A stretch of DNA of 64,000 nucleotides from Ruminococcus flavefaciens (GTDB lineage Bacteria > Bacillota > Clostridia > Oscillospirales > Ruminococcaceae), in contig JAMPAU010000001.1 of assembly GCA_023667045.1 (NCBI GenBank), forward strand, positions 713,819-777,818, given 5' to 3'. Each line of letters begins with the position of its first letter. The stretch's first letter is position 1. A program made the position numbers and the translations under genes. The notes below the pieces were generated by a model. The model was not told the origin of the DNA. It searched no databases and worked only from the letters and a program-made list of their open reading frames with translations. Shown in pieces: positions 7,853 to 15,842 of this stretch.

Positions 7853-7881
7853 ATTATAGCATGGTATTTTTTATTTGTCAA
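7853..7881 (-). promoter_or_regulatory. sigma-A promoter of element C
   Basis: TTGACA (7876-7881), a 17-nt spacer, TATAAT (7853-7858) on the minus strand. Divergent from the SDR gene promoter, with only 8 bases between the two -35 boxes. Confidence 0.88.
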
Positions 7882-7889
7882 GAATAAAT

Positions 7890-7918
7890 TTGACATTCCG
7901 GTAAATTTATGGTAAAAT
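7890..7918 (+). promoter_or_regulatory. sigma-A promoter of the SDR gene
   Basis: TTGACA (7890-7895), a 17-nt spacer, TAAAAT (7913-7918), 28 bases before the start codon. Confidence 0.8.
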
Positions 7919-7946
7919 AGCTGTAACAATATCAAGGGGGAATTTT

Positions 7947-8972
7947 ATGAAGATATGTCTGATGTGCCGTCAGCGGAATATGGAAAATTACGGAATATGT
8001 CCGGACTGTCAAGAACTAAATAATAAAATGCGTGGTCTGACGTGCGACCTCATCGGAAAAAACGCCGTCGTAACCGGAGGAAGAATTAAAATCGGCTATG
8101 CGGTATGTCTGAAACTGCTCAGAATGGGTGCAAACGTAATAGCCGTCACACGCTACCCCAAAAACGCCCTTGAAACGTACTCAAAAGAACCCGACTTCGA
8201 GGATTTCAAGGACAGGCTTTTTATTATAGGTTTCGACCTCATGAGAGTTGACCGTATACACGAACTTATCGAATATATCGGCAGTATATTTAATAACCGT
8301 CTTGACATACTTGTAAATAATTCCGCACAGACTGTAAAAAAATCCTCCGCATACTATGCCGAATTGCAGATGAAAGAAAATTCAATTGAGGATAAAACAG
8401 GTTTCAGACAGCTTTTGTCTATGTGTACGCCGGAAGAAAAATCTTTTTCGATTATTCCGAGTAATCAGCTTGTTGATTACGGCGAACAGCCTAATAAAAA
8501 TTCATGGGTACGCCGTCCGGAAGAAATATCTCCGCAGGAACTTTTAGAAGTACAGCTGATAAACGTTACCGCTCCTTTTATGCTCACAAACGGTCTTAGA
8601 AAGTACCTTGCACACGGCAAGGAAGAAAAGTCGTGGGTTATAAATGTAAGTTCAGTGGAGGGGCGTTTTAATACTAAACAGAAACTTGCACGCCATGTAC
8701 ACACCAACATGGCTAAAGCTTCGCTGAACATGATGACGCACTCTATAGCTTCTGATTTTGTCCGTGACGGAATTTATGTATATTCATGCGACCCTGGTTG
8801 GGTATCTAATCAGTTTCCGCCTGCTTACGAAATAAGCATTAATTTCAAACCCTATCTGACTTATGAAGACGGTGCTATGAGAATACTTTATCCGATTATA
8901 AAGAATTTCCATGAGGAAAAAATCAAGGATTATGGTATGTTTTACAAGGATTACAGAATTATTGACTATTAA
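7947..8972 (+). CDS. SDR-family oxidoreductase-like protein with N-terminal CxxC pairs
   Basis: 341 aa. Residues 1-21 hold two CxxC pairs (C4/C7 and C18/C21), a small zinc-ribbon-like head. A Rossmann domain follows, with the nucleotide motif TGGRIKIG (43-50) and an NNSAQT version of the structural NNAG motif (124-129). The catalytic region has Ser at SSVEG (235-236) and Lys257 in HTNMAKASLNMM, but the position of the catalytic Tyr (K minus 4) is Thr253. It may therefore be a binding protein or use altered chemistry. The ATG follows AAGGGGG. It is a single-gene unit with its own promoter and terminator. Confidence 0.85.
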   Translation: MKICLMCRQRNMENYGICPDCQELNNKMRGLTCDLIGKNAVVTGGRIKIGYAVCLKLLRMGANVIAVTRYPKNALETYSKEPDFEDFKDRLFIIGFDLMRVDRIHELIEYIGSIFNNRLDILVNNSAQTVKKSSAYYAELQMKENSIEDKTGFRQLLSMCTPEEKSFSIIPSNQLVDYGEQPNKNSWVRRPEEISPQELLEVQLINVTAPFMLTNGLRKYLAHGKEEKSWVINVSSVEGRFNTKQKLARHVHTNMAKASLNMMTHSIASDFVRDGIYVYSCDPGWVSNQFPPAYEISINFKPYLTYEDGAMRILYPIIKNFHEEKIKDYGMFYKDYRIIDY

Positions 8973-9003
8973 TCAGCGGTCAAGCCGTAAGCTCAACCGC
9001 TGA
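8973..9003. terminator. bidirectional terminator between convergent genes
   Basis: TCAGCGGT (8973-8980) pairs with ACCGCTGA (8996-9003), an 8-bp stem between the SDR stop and the stop of the Ro-like gene. Confidence 0.7.
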
Positions 9004-9008
9004 TAAGT

Positions 9009-10472
9009 TTATTTTATTTTTGCATATCGTTCTGAAGAAAGAACTTTTTCCATGACTGCAACCGGTGAAAGTTCGCCGGAAATAGTCATATCAAATACAG
9101 ACTGTGAAAATCCCGAAACAAGAGCCACGCCGGTTTCTGACATACTCACAGGCATATTAGAATGTCTGCTTGCTACATTCCAGAAAACAACGTCCGGAAG
9201 ATTATAGCCGTTTTTATTATATTTCCTCTGCATTATATGAAACAGAGTATCATTGTTACCGCCGTCTATGCAGTAGTCAAATTCCATATCTGATATTATA
9301 TAGATTTTTGAGGGGAGTTCTTCCTGTGGGAGTTTATTCTTTATGGCTGTTTTAAGAATCAGATTAAATACTGCTTCAAGGTCTGTATTTGCATATTCAG
9401 TGAAAGTCTGACAGTATTCTACTTTTTCATATATGTCCTTACCTTTGATTTCTATAAGTCTCGGCATATTAGAAAAAGTAATAAAGTGATTTGCAAACCT
9501 GCCCTTGTTGTGTTCGGCGAAATATATTCCGAGCGAAAGTGCAACGTCTATAGGACGTACGGAATTTATCGCACTCCATGTCATAGAACCGGAAGTATCT
9601 ATCACTGCTATGGCGTTTTCGTTATTCTCTCCATAAGCCGGAAGATTATTCCACGTTACATCAAGGGATAGTCTTTCATTCGCTTCTGCACCGCAGTCAC
9701 AACGGCGTACTATCTCATACGGATAAAGCACTGACGTATTAAGTTTCTGTTCGCCTTTCTGTACAGATTCAAGATAGTCTGCATAACGCTCCCCATCGTG
9801 TCTGATAAAAGCCTTACGGTACTTAAACATAGCACATGAGGGCTGTTTTGAATAGTCAAAAGTATAGTCTGCAATCCTCAGACGGTTTTCAAGTATGTCA
9901 ATATACTTTCTGAGTTCTGAAAGCGTCTGACGGTACTTTTTTTCACTCATGCCGAGAAGTCGGGCTATTTTCTTTCCCATTATCTTAGTATCAGCAGACG
10001 AGGCATTAACTGACGGAAGCCACTTTGCAAGCAAGGAGACCTGCTCATTCCTTTGTTTTGATTCTACATCTTCGTCAAGCTGTCTTTTTATTTCGCTGAC
10101 GGCTTCTTCTTCGCATTTAGTTCCGATAAGCACCAGTAAATCGTCAAAACGTCCGTACTCCGCAAAGTAGGGAACATTTCTTTTTACCGAATCGGGTGCG
10201 TACCTTGACAGAGTATTTATTGCCGTTCTGAAAAAGCGTCTTTCACCGAGACCGCCTCTTGCGTCCCTTGCATAAAAGACTATTTTCATGGTCTTTTCGG
10301 GATTTTCATTGTATGCACGGATTACTGCTTTGGAAATCTCTTTTTCGTCGGCATTACGCATTGCACCTGCTCTGAAGAAAAGGTCAAGGCAGTGATTTCC
10401 GGTTGTGGAGTGGGTTAAAGCACCGTTTTCTGTGAATGTAAGGTTACTTTCCTTTTTCAAAAAATCCAGCAT
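9009..10472 (-). CDS. Ro60/TROVE-like protein (DUF2828 type) with von Willebrand A domain
   Basis: 487 aa. The N-terminal ~270 residues are helical (FYARDARGGLGERRFF near 66-81, PYFAEYGRFDDLL near 101-113) and resemble the HEAT-like ring of Ro60/DUF2828 proteins. The C-terminal part is a vWA domain whose metal site DTSGSM begins at D292. Ro60 orthologues bind misfolded RNAs and Y RNAs and act with exonucleases in RNA quality control. The start is the ATG after CAGGAGGTATTTT; an upstream reading adds 8 residues without a ribosome site. The 650 nt upstream hold repeated hairpins, and two WYL regulators point the other way, as in Ro/RNA-repair loci. Confidence 0.82.
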   Translation of the reverse strand: MLDFLKKESNLTFTENGALTHSTTGNHCLDLFFRAGAMRNADEKEISKAVIRAYNENPEKTMKIVFYARDARGGLGERRFFRTAINTLSRYAPDSVKRNVPYFAEYGRFDDLLVLIGTKCEEEAVSEIKRQLDEDVESKQRNEQVSLLAKWLPSVNASSADTKIMGKKIARLLGMSEKKYRQTLSELRKYIDILENRLRIADYTFDYSKQPSCAMFKYRKAFIRHDGERYADYLESVQKGEQKLNTSVLYPYEIVRRCDCGAEANERLSLDVTWNNLPAYGENNENAIAVIDTSGSMTWSAINSVRPIDVALSLGIYFAEHNKGRFANHFITFSNMPRLIEIKGKDIYEKVEYCQTFTEYANTDLEAVFNLILKTAIKNKLPQEELPSKIYIISDMEFDYCIDGGNNDTLFHIMQRKYNKNGYNLPDVVFWNVASRHSNMPVSMSETGVALVSGFSQSVFDMTISGELSPVAVMEKVLSSERYAKIK

Positions 10473-10489
10473 AAAATACCTCCTGTTTA

Positions 10490-10538
10490 TTAACAAGGCA
10501 CATAAAACTGTAGAAGCTGTAAATGCCTTTCTTGTTAA
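10490..10538 (-). ncRNA. hairpin in the leader of the Ro-like gene
   Basis: TTAACAAGGCA (10490-10500) pairs with TGCC-TTTC-TTGTTAA (ending 10538), an 11-bp stem with an internal bulge, 9 bases before the ribosome site of the Ro-like gene. Its loop carries the 20-nt repeat also found at 10736. Confidence 0.45.
10499..10518. repeat. 20-nt repeat, copy 1
   Basis: CACATAAAACTGTAGAAGCT. It matches 18 of 20 positions of the copy at 10736-10755, and both copies lie in loops of hairpins whose stems differ in sequence. Confidence 0.7.
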
Positions 10539-10557
10539 AAGCTAAAAAAAAGTTTTC

Positions 10558-10611
10558 AAGGTTCAGTAATCAATTCTATAGTTGAATGAAATAAATTGCT
10601 GTGTGAACCTT
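10558..10611 (-). ncRNA. stem-loop of 54 nt upstream of the Ro-like gene
   Basis: Perfect 8-bp outer stem AAGGTTCA/TGAACCTT. On the minus strand the 5' side reads GGTTCACACAGCA, a motif repeated in the next two copies. Candidate Y-RNA-like structure; no expression evidence is available. Confidence 0.45.
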
Positions 10612-10623
10612 TCCGGCTTTTGC

Positions 10624-10708
10624 ACGGTTCTTTCTTTATCAGAGTGCCTGCAAACAATAGTTTCGGCGTTCTCTGTCCCTGCAAAGAAATTTCTGCTGTA
10701 TGAACCGT
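10624..10708 (-). ncRNA. stem-loop of 85 nt upstream of the Ro-like gene
   Basis: 7-bp outer stem ACGGTTC/GAACCGT. The minus-strand 5' side reads GGTTCATACAGCA, nearly identical to the neighbouring stem-loop, although the interiors differ. A third copy of the motif (GGCTCACACAGCA) is at 10985-10973. Confidence 0.45.
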
Positions 10709-10735
10709 TAAGAGAGTGTGTTTTTTAAGCAGAAA

Positions 10736-10755
10736 CACATAAAACTGCATAAGCT
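10736..10755. repeat. 20-nt repeat, copy 2
   Basis: CACATAAAACTGCATAAGCT, enclosed by ACACATA/TATGTGT pairing. Matches copy 1 at 18 of 20 positions. Confidence 0.7.
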
Positions 10756-10972
10756 ATGTGTAATGGACAGCATTTATTATATGCCCCAGATATAAAAATA
10801 CTGTCCGTAACCTCATTTCACGACTCAGAAAATTAAATTGTATCCCTATGCACCCGAATATCATGAAAAAACTTCACGTTTCCGGCGGTTATTGTAATAA
10901 CAATGCTGTTGTCGCTGTTGCGAACCTTTATCAGCTATACGCCATTCAACAAATGAATTTCATAAGTACGTC

Positions 10973-10985
10973 TGCTGTGTGAGCC
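10973..10985 (-). repeat. third copy of the GGYTCAYACAGCA motif
   Basis: 13-nt motif, reading GGCTCACACAGCA on the minus strand, also at 10597-10609 and 10694-10706. The segment 10760-11090 otherwise holds a GGACAG/CTGTCC stem (10766-10806) and no gene that I can support. Confidence 0.55.
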
Positions 10986-11122
10986 GTTCCGTTTGGTATG
11001 TACTAAGTATATCACAGATTATGGAAATAATCATATAAAAAAATCTGCGAACTTATTCGTATCAGCACTTGAAAAAATATTCCTTTTCTGTTATTATTAT
11101 ATATTGAAAGGTTGTGAAAGGC

Positions 11123-12382
11123 ATGGGCGGATTTTCTGAACTGGTTAAGAATTTCGACAAGACAAGAGACTATATACACGATTTCTTTATTTATGGTTTT
11201 AAAGTAAGAGGTGACTTCACACAAAAAAGTCTCCGTACGTATGACGACGAAAAAAGACGTGTGGAAAGCTGGCTGGGCAACTATATAAAATACAACCATT
11301 CCGCAAGAGGCAAAAAAACTTCAATATCTGTTGACAGCGGAAATATTCATGAAAATCCACTGTATCAGGCTTACTACTCAAAAAGCTTTACCGATAACGA
11401 TATAAAACTTCACTTCTTTATTATTGACATTCTGCATGACGGCGAAACACTGACCCTCAAAGAAATAGTAAACAGAATTGATGAGAATTACAGCGAAATC
11501 TTTGACGTTCAGACCATAAGAAACAAACTTACGGAATACGTTAAAGAGGGAATTATAATCTGTGAAAAAAACGGCAGAGTATCAAGTTTCCATCTCTCTC
11601 CAGACAGGACAGACCATTTTCTGAAAAGCTATAACGGACTTACAGACGCTGTGAAATTCTTTTCTGAAACTCAGAAATTCGGCATTATCGGAAACAGCAT
11701 TCTTAAATCAGAAAACCTAAAAAACGACCTTTTCGTTATAAAGCATAACTACATAGTGCATACCCTTGAAGATATTATACTTCCGGAAATAATAACTGCA
11801 ATCGAACAGAAAAAATATATATCAGCCGTTTCGTTTTATGCTGAAAAAAATAACGACGACCTGATTAATATTATTCCTATGCAGATTATGTCATCAGTTC
11901 AGACGGGAAGACGTTATTTAGCAGGTTATATTACATCTCAGCAACGCTTCACTTCACTTAGGCTTGACTTTATAAAAAGCATAAAGACAGGCGATATATG
12001 CGATTATTATGACGCAATATATGACAGGTTTATATATGAAAGAAACTACTGTTTCGGCGTGTCGTTTGGTTCTTGGAATAAATCACAGAAACTTGAAACT
12101 GTTATTATTGATTTCTGTATAGACGAAAAAAACGAAAGCTTTGTCATTGACCGTCTCAGACGTGAAAAAAGAAACGGAGTTCTTATAAAAACAGGCGACA
12201 ATTCATTCAGACTTACAATAAAGGTTTTTGATTCAAATGAAATAATGCAGTGGGTTAAGACTTTTGTAGGCAGAATAACTTCCATAAAAGGCGACAACAC
12301 AACAGTTATAAACCGTTTTTACAAAGATATATGCCGTATGCACAATATATACAAGGAAAGACAATATGACGATATTTCATGA
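11123..12382 (+). CDS. WYL-domain transcriptional regulator, first of a pair
   Basis: About 419 aa. The N-terminal half holds helical, winged-helix-like segments (TLKEIVNRIDENYSEIFDVQTIRNKLTEYVKEG). The middle (KYISAVSFYAEKNND… then RRYLAGYI) matches the WYL ligand-sensing fold. The C-terminal ~80 residues fit the WCX extension. WYL proteins bind nucleic-acid or nucleotide ligands and control defence and RNA-repair loci. The ATG at 11123 lies 11 bases after AAAGG; a GTG 9 bases earlier is the alternative. A promoter (TTGAAA-17-TATTAT) is directly upstream. It is divergent from the Ro-like gene and overlaps the next gene by 17 bases. Confidence 0.75.
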   Translation: MGGFSELVKNFDKTRDYIHDFFIYGFKVRGDFTQKSLRTYDDEKRRVESWLGNYIKYNHSARGKKTSISVDSGNIHENPLYQAYYSKSFTDNDIKLHFFIIDILHDGETLTLKEIVNRIDENYSEIFDVQTIRNKLTEYVKEGIIICEKNGRVSSFHLSPDRTDHFLKSYNGLTDAVKFFSETQKFGIIGNSILKSENLKNDLFVIKHNYIVHTLEDIILPEIITAIEQKKYISAVSFYAEKNNDDLINIIPMQIMSSVQTGRRYLAGYITSQQRFTSLRLDFIKSIKTGDICDYYDAIYDRFIYERNYCFGVSFGSWNKSQKLETVIIDFCIDEKNESFVIDRLRREKRNGVLIKTGDNSFRLTIKVFDSNEIMQWVKTFVGRITSIKGDNTTVINRFYKDICRMHNIYKERQYDDIS

Positions 12383-13346
12383 AATATACAGCAGTTATTT
12401 CCGGATAGCCTCTGAAATACTTAAACTTCCGGTTATTACAGAAAAAAATATAAACAGAATTATAAATGAACATGGTTTCCGTGACACAATGCTTTTTCTT
12501 CCGCAGAAATTTATTTCCCGAAACGGCTGGGGTCTGCTGAAAAACACAGGTGAAAAATTTATCCCTGTCATAAAAAACAAGCCCGTTTCTATACTTACAG
12601 AAATACAAAAGCAGTGGATAAGGGCAAAACTTGACGACCCTAAGATAAATCTATTTCTTGAAAGCAGTACTGTGTACGCACTGAAAGAACGTCTGAAAAA
12701 TGTAAAACCGCTTTACAGAGACGAGCATTACCGTTATACTGATAAATTCATGGACGGCGATGACTTTTCTGATGTGAATTATCAGAAAAATTTCCGGACA
12801 GTACTAAGTGCCGTAAAAAATCATGAAATACTTAAAATAACTTTCAACAGCAAAAATAACCAAAAACTCATAGGTTTTTATATTCCACTTAAAATACAGT
12901 ATTCGCCGAAAAACGACCGTTTCAGACTGCTGGCTTTCAGAATGCATGAAAATGAAGTTTCCGGCAGTGCTACCATAAATATAGGCAGAATTACCGGAAT
13001 TAACCGAACCGGCAAGGTATGGGAAGATGATATTTCTATGGAAGATTATTTCAGTCAGCAGAAATGCCGTGAACCTGTCACGGTTATAATATCGGAAGAA
13101 AGAAACGCCATACAGCGTTTTTTTATGGAGTTCGCACCTTTTGAAAAACGTGCTGAATTTGATTTGTCTTCCGGAAAGTGTACCGTTGAAATATGGTACG
13201 ACCGACAGGACGAAACAGAATTACTTATACGCCTGCTCAGTTTTGGTCCTGTGATAGAGGTTACAGCACCGCATGAGTTTAGGCGGCAAGTACAGGAGAG
13301 AGTTACAAGACAGTATGATTTACTGCATAAAAAAACGCTGATATAA
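12366..13346 (+). CDS. WYL-domain transcriptional regulator, second of a pair
   Basis: 326 aa. The central region (HEILKITFNSKNNQKLIGFYIP followed by FRLLAFRMHENE) fits a WYL domain, and the last ~80 residues (VTVIISEERNAIQRFF… then LLSFGPVIEVTAPHEFR) fit the WCX extension. The N-terminal 130 residues are less clear and show no obvious helix-turn-helix, so it may work with its partner as a heteromer. It overlaps the first WYL gene by 17 bases, with the ribosome site AAGGAAAG inside that gene, so the two are translationally coupled. A terminator follows. Confidence 0.75.
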   Translation: MTIFHEIYSSYFRIASEILKLPVITEKNINRIINEHGFRDTMLFLPQKFISRNGWGLLKNTGEKFIPVIKNKPVSILTEIQKQWIRAKLDDPKINLFLESSTVYALKERLKNVKPLYRDEHYRYTDKFMDGDDFSDVNYQKNFRTVLSAVKNHEILKITFNSKNNQKLIGFYIPLKIQYSPKNDRFRLLAFRMHENEVSGSATINIGRITGINRTGKVWEDDISMEDYFSQQKCREPVTVIISEERNAIQRFFMEFAPFEKRAEFDLSSGKCTVEIWYDRQDETELLIRLLSFGPVIEVTAPHEFRRQVQERVTRQYDLLHKKTLI

Positions 13347-13359
13347 TACCAGCGTTTTT
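13331..13359 (+). terminator. terminator after the WYL pair
   Basis: AAAAACGCTG (13331-13340) pairs with CAGCGTTTTT (13350-13359), followed by ATTTTTT. It overlaps the last codons of the gene. Confidence 0.75.
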
Positions 13360-13364
13360 ATTTT

Positions 13365-14000
13365 TTATATTACATATTTTGTATGGAAATCTATAAAGTC
13401 GTTTTCACTGAAATCCGGAATACTGCCGTACACATCAAGCATAAGCCGGATTATTGCAACAGACTTTGCCTGTGTATTTATGCTTTTATTCGGGTTAAAC
13501 TCTATATCCGTGAAATGCGTATATTTCTTTATTTCTTTAATCTCATCATCAGAAAGAGAGTTCTTTACAGCTTTTATATAGATATAGTCGTAAAACAGCG
13601 TTTTCGGAAAAAGTGGGAAAATATCGCCATTATAGTCAAAATATTTCAGCTCTCCGGAACTTTTCAGACGTGGGTCTCTTTTAGCGTCTTTCGGCGGAAC
13701 TTCAAGCAAATCCCTGTAAGCACCTCCGGCAGTGAAAATCTTTGAACTCTGAAAAATATTCTCCAGTGTGTAGCCGTCAAGTTTCAGATTAAACGCACTT
13801 AGCTTTGCGCCGAAAGGATTTCTGCTTTTTGTGCTTACTTCAAGAGGGTTTGCAATGCTGTCAGCTTTTAAAATCTCATTATGCAGACTGTCAATTGATT
13901 TCTGCTTCTGTGATACTGCAAATCCAGAACACCATTCAAAAGAATAATTCCTTACCGCAACTTTATTATTGCTGACGTAATATGCGGGTCTTTCAGCCAT
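13365..14000 (-). CDS. orphan NADAR-type protein (DarT1-antitoxin-like)
   Basis: 211 aa. It matches, from memory, the NADAR proteins that pair with DarT1 ADP-ribosyltransferase toxins: MAERPAYYV start, SGFAVSQKQKSIDSLHNEI, EVSTKS, KLSAFNL, LENIFQSSKIF, AKRDPRLKSSG, and FTDIEFNPNKSINTQA. Those partners remove ADP-ribose from guanine in DNA. No DarT toxin gene is adjacent: the neighbours are the Maf fusion upstream and convergent WYL genes. It may be a lone protective enzyme, or the toxin may have been lost. The ATG follows TGAGGTATAATT, directly after the previous stop. Confidence 0.7.
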   Translation of the reverse strand: MAERPAYYVSNNKVAVRNYSFEWCSGFAVSQKQKSIDSLHNEILKADSIANPLEVSTKSRNPFGAKLSAFNLKLDGYTLENIFQSSKIFTAGGAYRDLLEVPPKDAKRDPRLKSSGELKYFDYNGDIFPLFPKTLFYDYIYIKAVKNSLSDDEIKEIKKYTHFTDIEFNPNKSINTQAKSVAIIRLMLDVYGSIPDFSENDFIDFHTKYVI

Positions 14001-14002
14001 AA

Positions 14003-15838
14003 TTATACCTCAGTGATTTTTCTTGCCTCAATGTAAAATCTCTTGTCTTCGGCATGACCCATAGAAAAAGTCTTGCGAGGCAAAGCACCGTCTTTTATTA
14101 CGGTCGGGAAAAGCTGTGACTTGTCCATGTCGGGCAGAATAAAACCTATGCCGTTGTGTTTTTCAGCGAGATTCTTGACAGTCTCCGTGCCATGAATGTA
14201 GTCAATTTTACCGCCGTTTGACTTTATATATCCGTCAAGGAAATTCTGCAAAGAGCCGACAGAAAGGTTAGAAGACTTTTTATTTATATACAGTTTCTTT
14301 TCCGTGCCGTTGCATGACATGATGATATACTGGTCGGAGATTTCAGTTTCGGAAAGTCCGAGTGAATCAGTCATTTCAGAGATGAGTTTATCACAGTCAA
14401 CATCATATACAAGACGGTGTATAGCCTCAAATTTAAGAGCATCGCTGTGGAGATTTACTATTTCAGCGAGGGCATAGCGTGCAGGGTGTCCGGAAAAATC
14501 CATATCCGGATTTGATTTTTTAAGCTGTTCATAAAATTCCTTAGCAGTAGCAAGCGAGTGGTTGCCGTCGCCCATAGCATAAAGAAGTACCGGAGATTTT
14601 TCAAGGTTATATTTCCTGTTAAATTTTTCGGGTTCAGAGAGTTCGCACAGTGCGGAGTCAATTTTTTTCTGTGCCTGTTCATTGAGAAGATAGCCTTTTA
14701 TACTGCCACCATTCTGCATGAGTTCAAAGTCATATAGTTTTTCCATATCCTGTTCAGAAAGAGATTCAATCACGGTATTTTCGGGGTCGTCAATCAGAAT
14801 CATTATGTGAGGTAGTTCAAGAGCAGCACCCTGACGTACCTTAATGCGTGGAGGTATTCTCTCAATAACAGTAGCCTCTGTAGCACGTACCTGTGAGGTA
14901 CTGCCCTTTGAAAAGTCATATTCTTCAAGGTCTATCGCTCCTACAATACCCTTGCGGACAATGCCATTGCTCTGTACTCTCTCGACGTAAACCATAGCGT
15001 TTTTGTATTCCTTGAAAATTCCGTCAGAAATGTATTTATCCATTGTGTCATGGATATTTTCTATTCTCTCGGAAACGTCATCATCTTCAAGGAAGATTTC
15101 CGGCAGTATAAGGTTGAGTGTGGACGGTTCGTTGCCGACTGTGCTGTATACCTCGTTCCAGTATTCCGGCTCGCTGGTGTACTGATCGCAGGCAATAACT
15201 GACCATTTATTCATGTTTACGTTTTCCGGAATTAATATATCCGCATTGTGAAAAGCTGTTGTGTTCATGTTTTTTTCCTCCAGTAATTTTATAAATTTTT
15301 TTAATTCTTGGTTAAGTTGTGAGACAGGCAGACCCACAACGTTGAAATAGTCGCCGTTGATTTTTTCGATAAGCAGTGACCCTTTACCCTGTATGCCGTA
15401 CCCTCCGGCTTTATCAAAAGGTTCGCCGGTAGAGATATACCATTCAATGTCTTTTTCGGAGAGTTTCCTAAAAGCAACGGAAGTTGTTTTTGAGTTAAGC
15501 GAAAAATTACCACCGCCGATTATACAGTAGGAAGTTGTAACGCTATGGACTTTTCCGGAAAGCATTCTGAGAAATTTTCTGCATTCGTCGACATTTTTCG
15601 GCTTGCCTAGTACCTTTCCGCCTATCTGCACTACAGTATCACAGCCGATAACTATATCATCGGGGTATAGTTCGGAGGCTTTTCGTGCCTTTAGTTCAGC
15701 AAGGTAATCCGACGGCTGACAGGGGTAATTCTCCGGTATTGTTTCGTCAACGTCTGTTGAGATACATTCAAAGTCATCTGTAATCAGTTTCATGAGTTCA
15801 CGCCGTCTTGGTGATGCTGTGGCGAGTATTATCTTCAT
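14003..15838 (-). CDS. Maf nucleotide pyrophosphatase fused in frame to a DUF1015 protein
   Basis: 611 aa in one open frame. Residues 1 to ~190 are a Maf/YhdE pyrophosphatase that hydrolyses non-canonical or UTP/TTP-type nucleotides: ILATASPRRREL at the start, GCDTVVQIGGKVLGKP, AGGYGIQGKGSLLIEKINGDYFNVVGLP. From about residue 191 (MNTTAFHNADILIPENV) the rest is a full-length DUF1015 protein, with LLYAMGDGNHSLATAKEFYE near its middle. No stop separates them. However, the junction codes for LEEKNM with GGAGG exactly 8 bases before the ATG of the DUF1015 part, so a separate short product is likely as well. Confidence 0.85.
   Translation of the reverse strand: MKIILATASPRRRELMKLITDDFECISTDVDETIPENYPCQPSDYLAELKARKASELYPDDIVIGCDTVVQIGGKVLGKPKNVDECRKFLRMLSGKVHSVTTSYCIIGGGNFSLNSKTTSVAFRKLSEKDIEWYISTGEPFDKAGGYGIQGKGSLLIEKINGDYFNVVGLPVSQLNQELKKFIKLLEEKNMNTTAFHNADILIPENVNMNKWSVIACDQYTSEPEYWNEVYSTVGNEPSTLNLILPEIFLEDDDVSERIENIHDTMDKYISDGIFKEYKNAMVYVERVQSNGIVRKGIVGAIDLEEYDFSKGSTSQVRATEATVIERIPPRIKVRQGAALELPHIMILIDDPENTVIESLSEQDMEKLYDFELMQNGGSIKGYLLNEQAQKKIDSALCELSEPEKFNRKYNLEKSPVLLYAMGDGNHSLATAKEFYEQLKKSNPDMDFSGHPARYALAEIVNLHSDALKFEAIHRLVYDVDCDKLISEMTDSLGLSETEISDQYIIMSCNGTEKKLYINKKSSNLSVGSLQNFLDGYIKSNGGKIDYIHGTETVKNLAEKHNGIGFILPDMDKSQLFPTVIKDGALPRKTFSMGHAEDKRFYIEARKITEV
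15266..15281 (-). promoter_or_regulatory. internal ribosome binding site and start codon in the Maf-DUF1015 frame
   Basis: On the minus strand GGAGG (15281-15277), 8 bases, then ATG (15268-15266). It is in frame with the fused reading and sits exactly at the domain junction. It could make free DUF1015 protein besides the fusion. Confidence 0.6.
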
Positions 15839-15842
15839 TGTA

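Noticed and set aside
10556-10750. Open frame of 64 codons on the minus strand in the Ro-like upstream region
   Set aside because: It lacks a ribosome site and family resemblance and runs through the repeated stem-loops; better explained as structured non-coding DNA.
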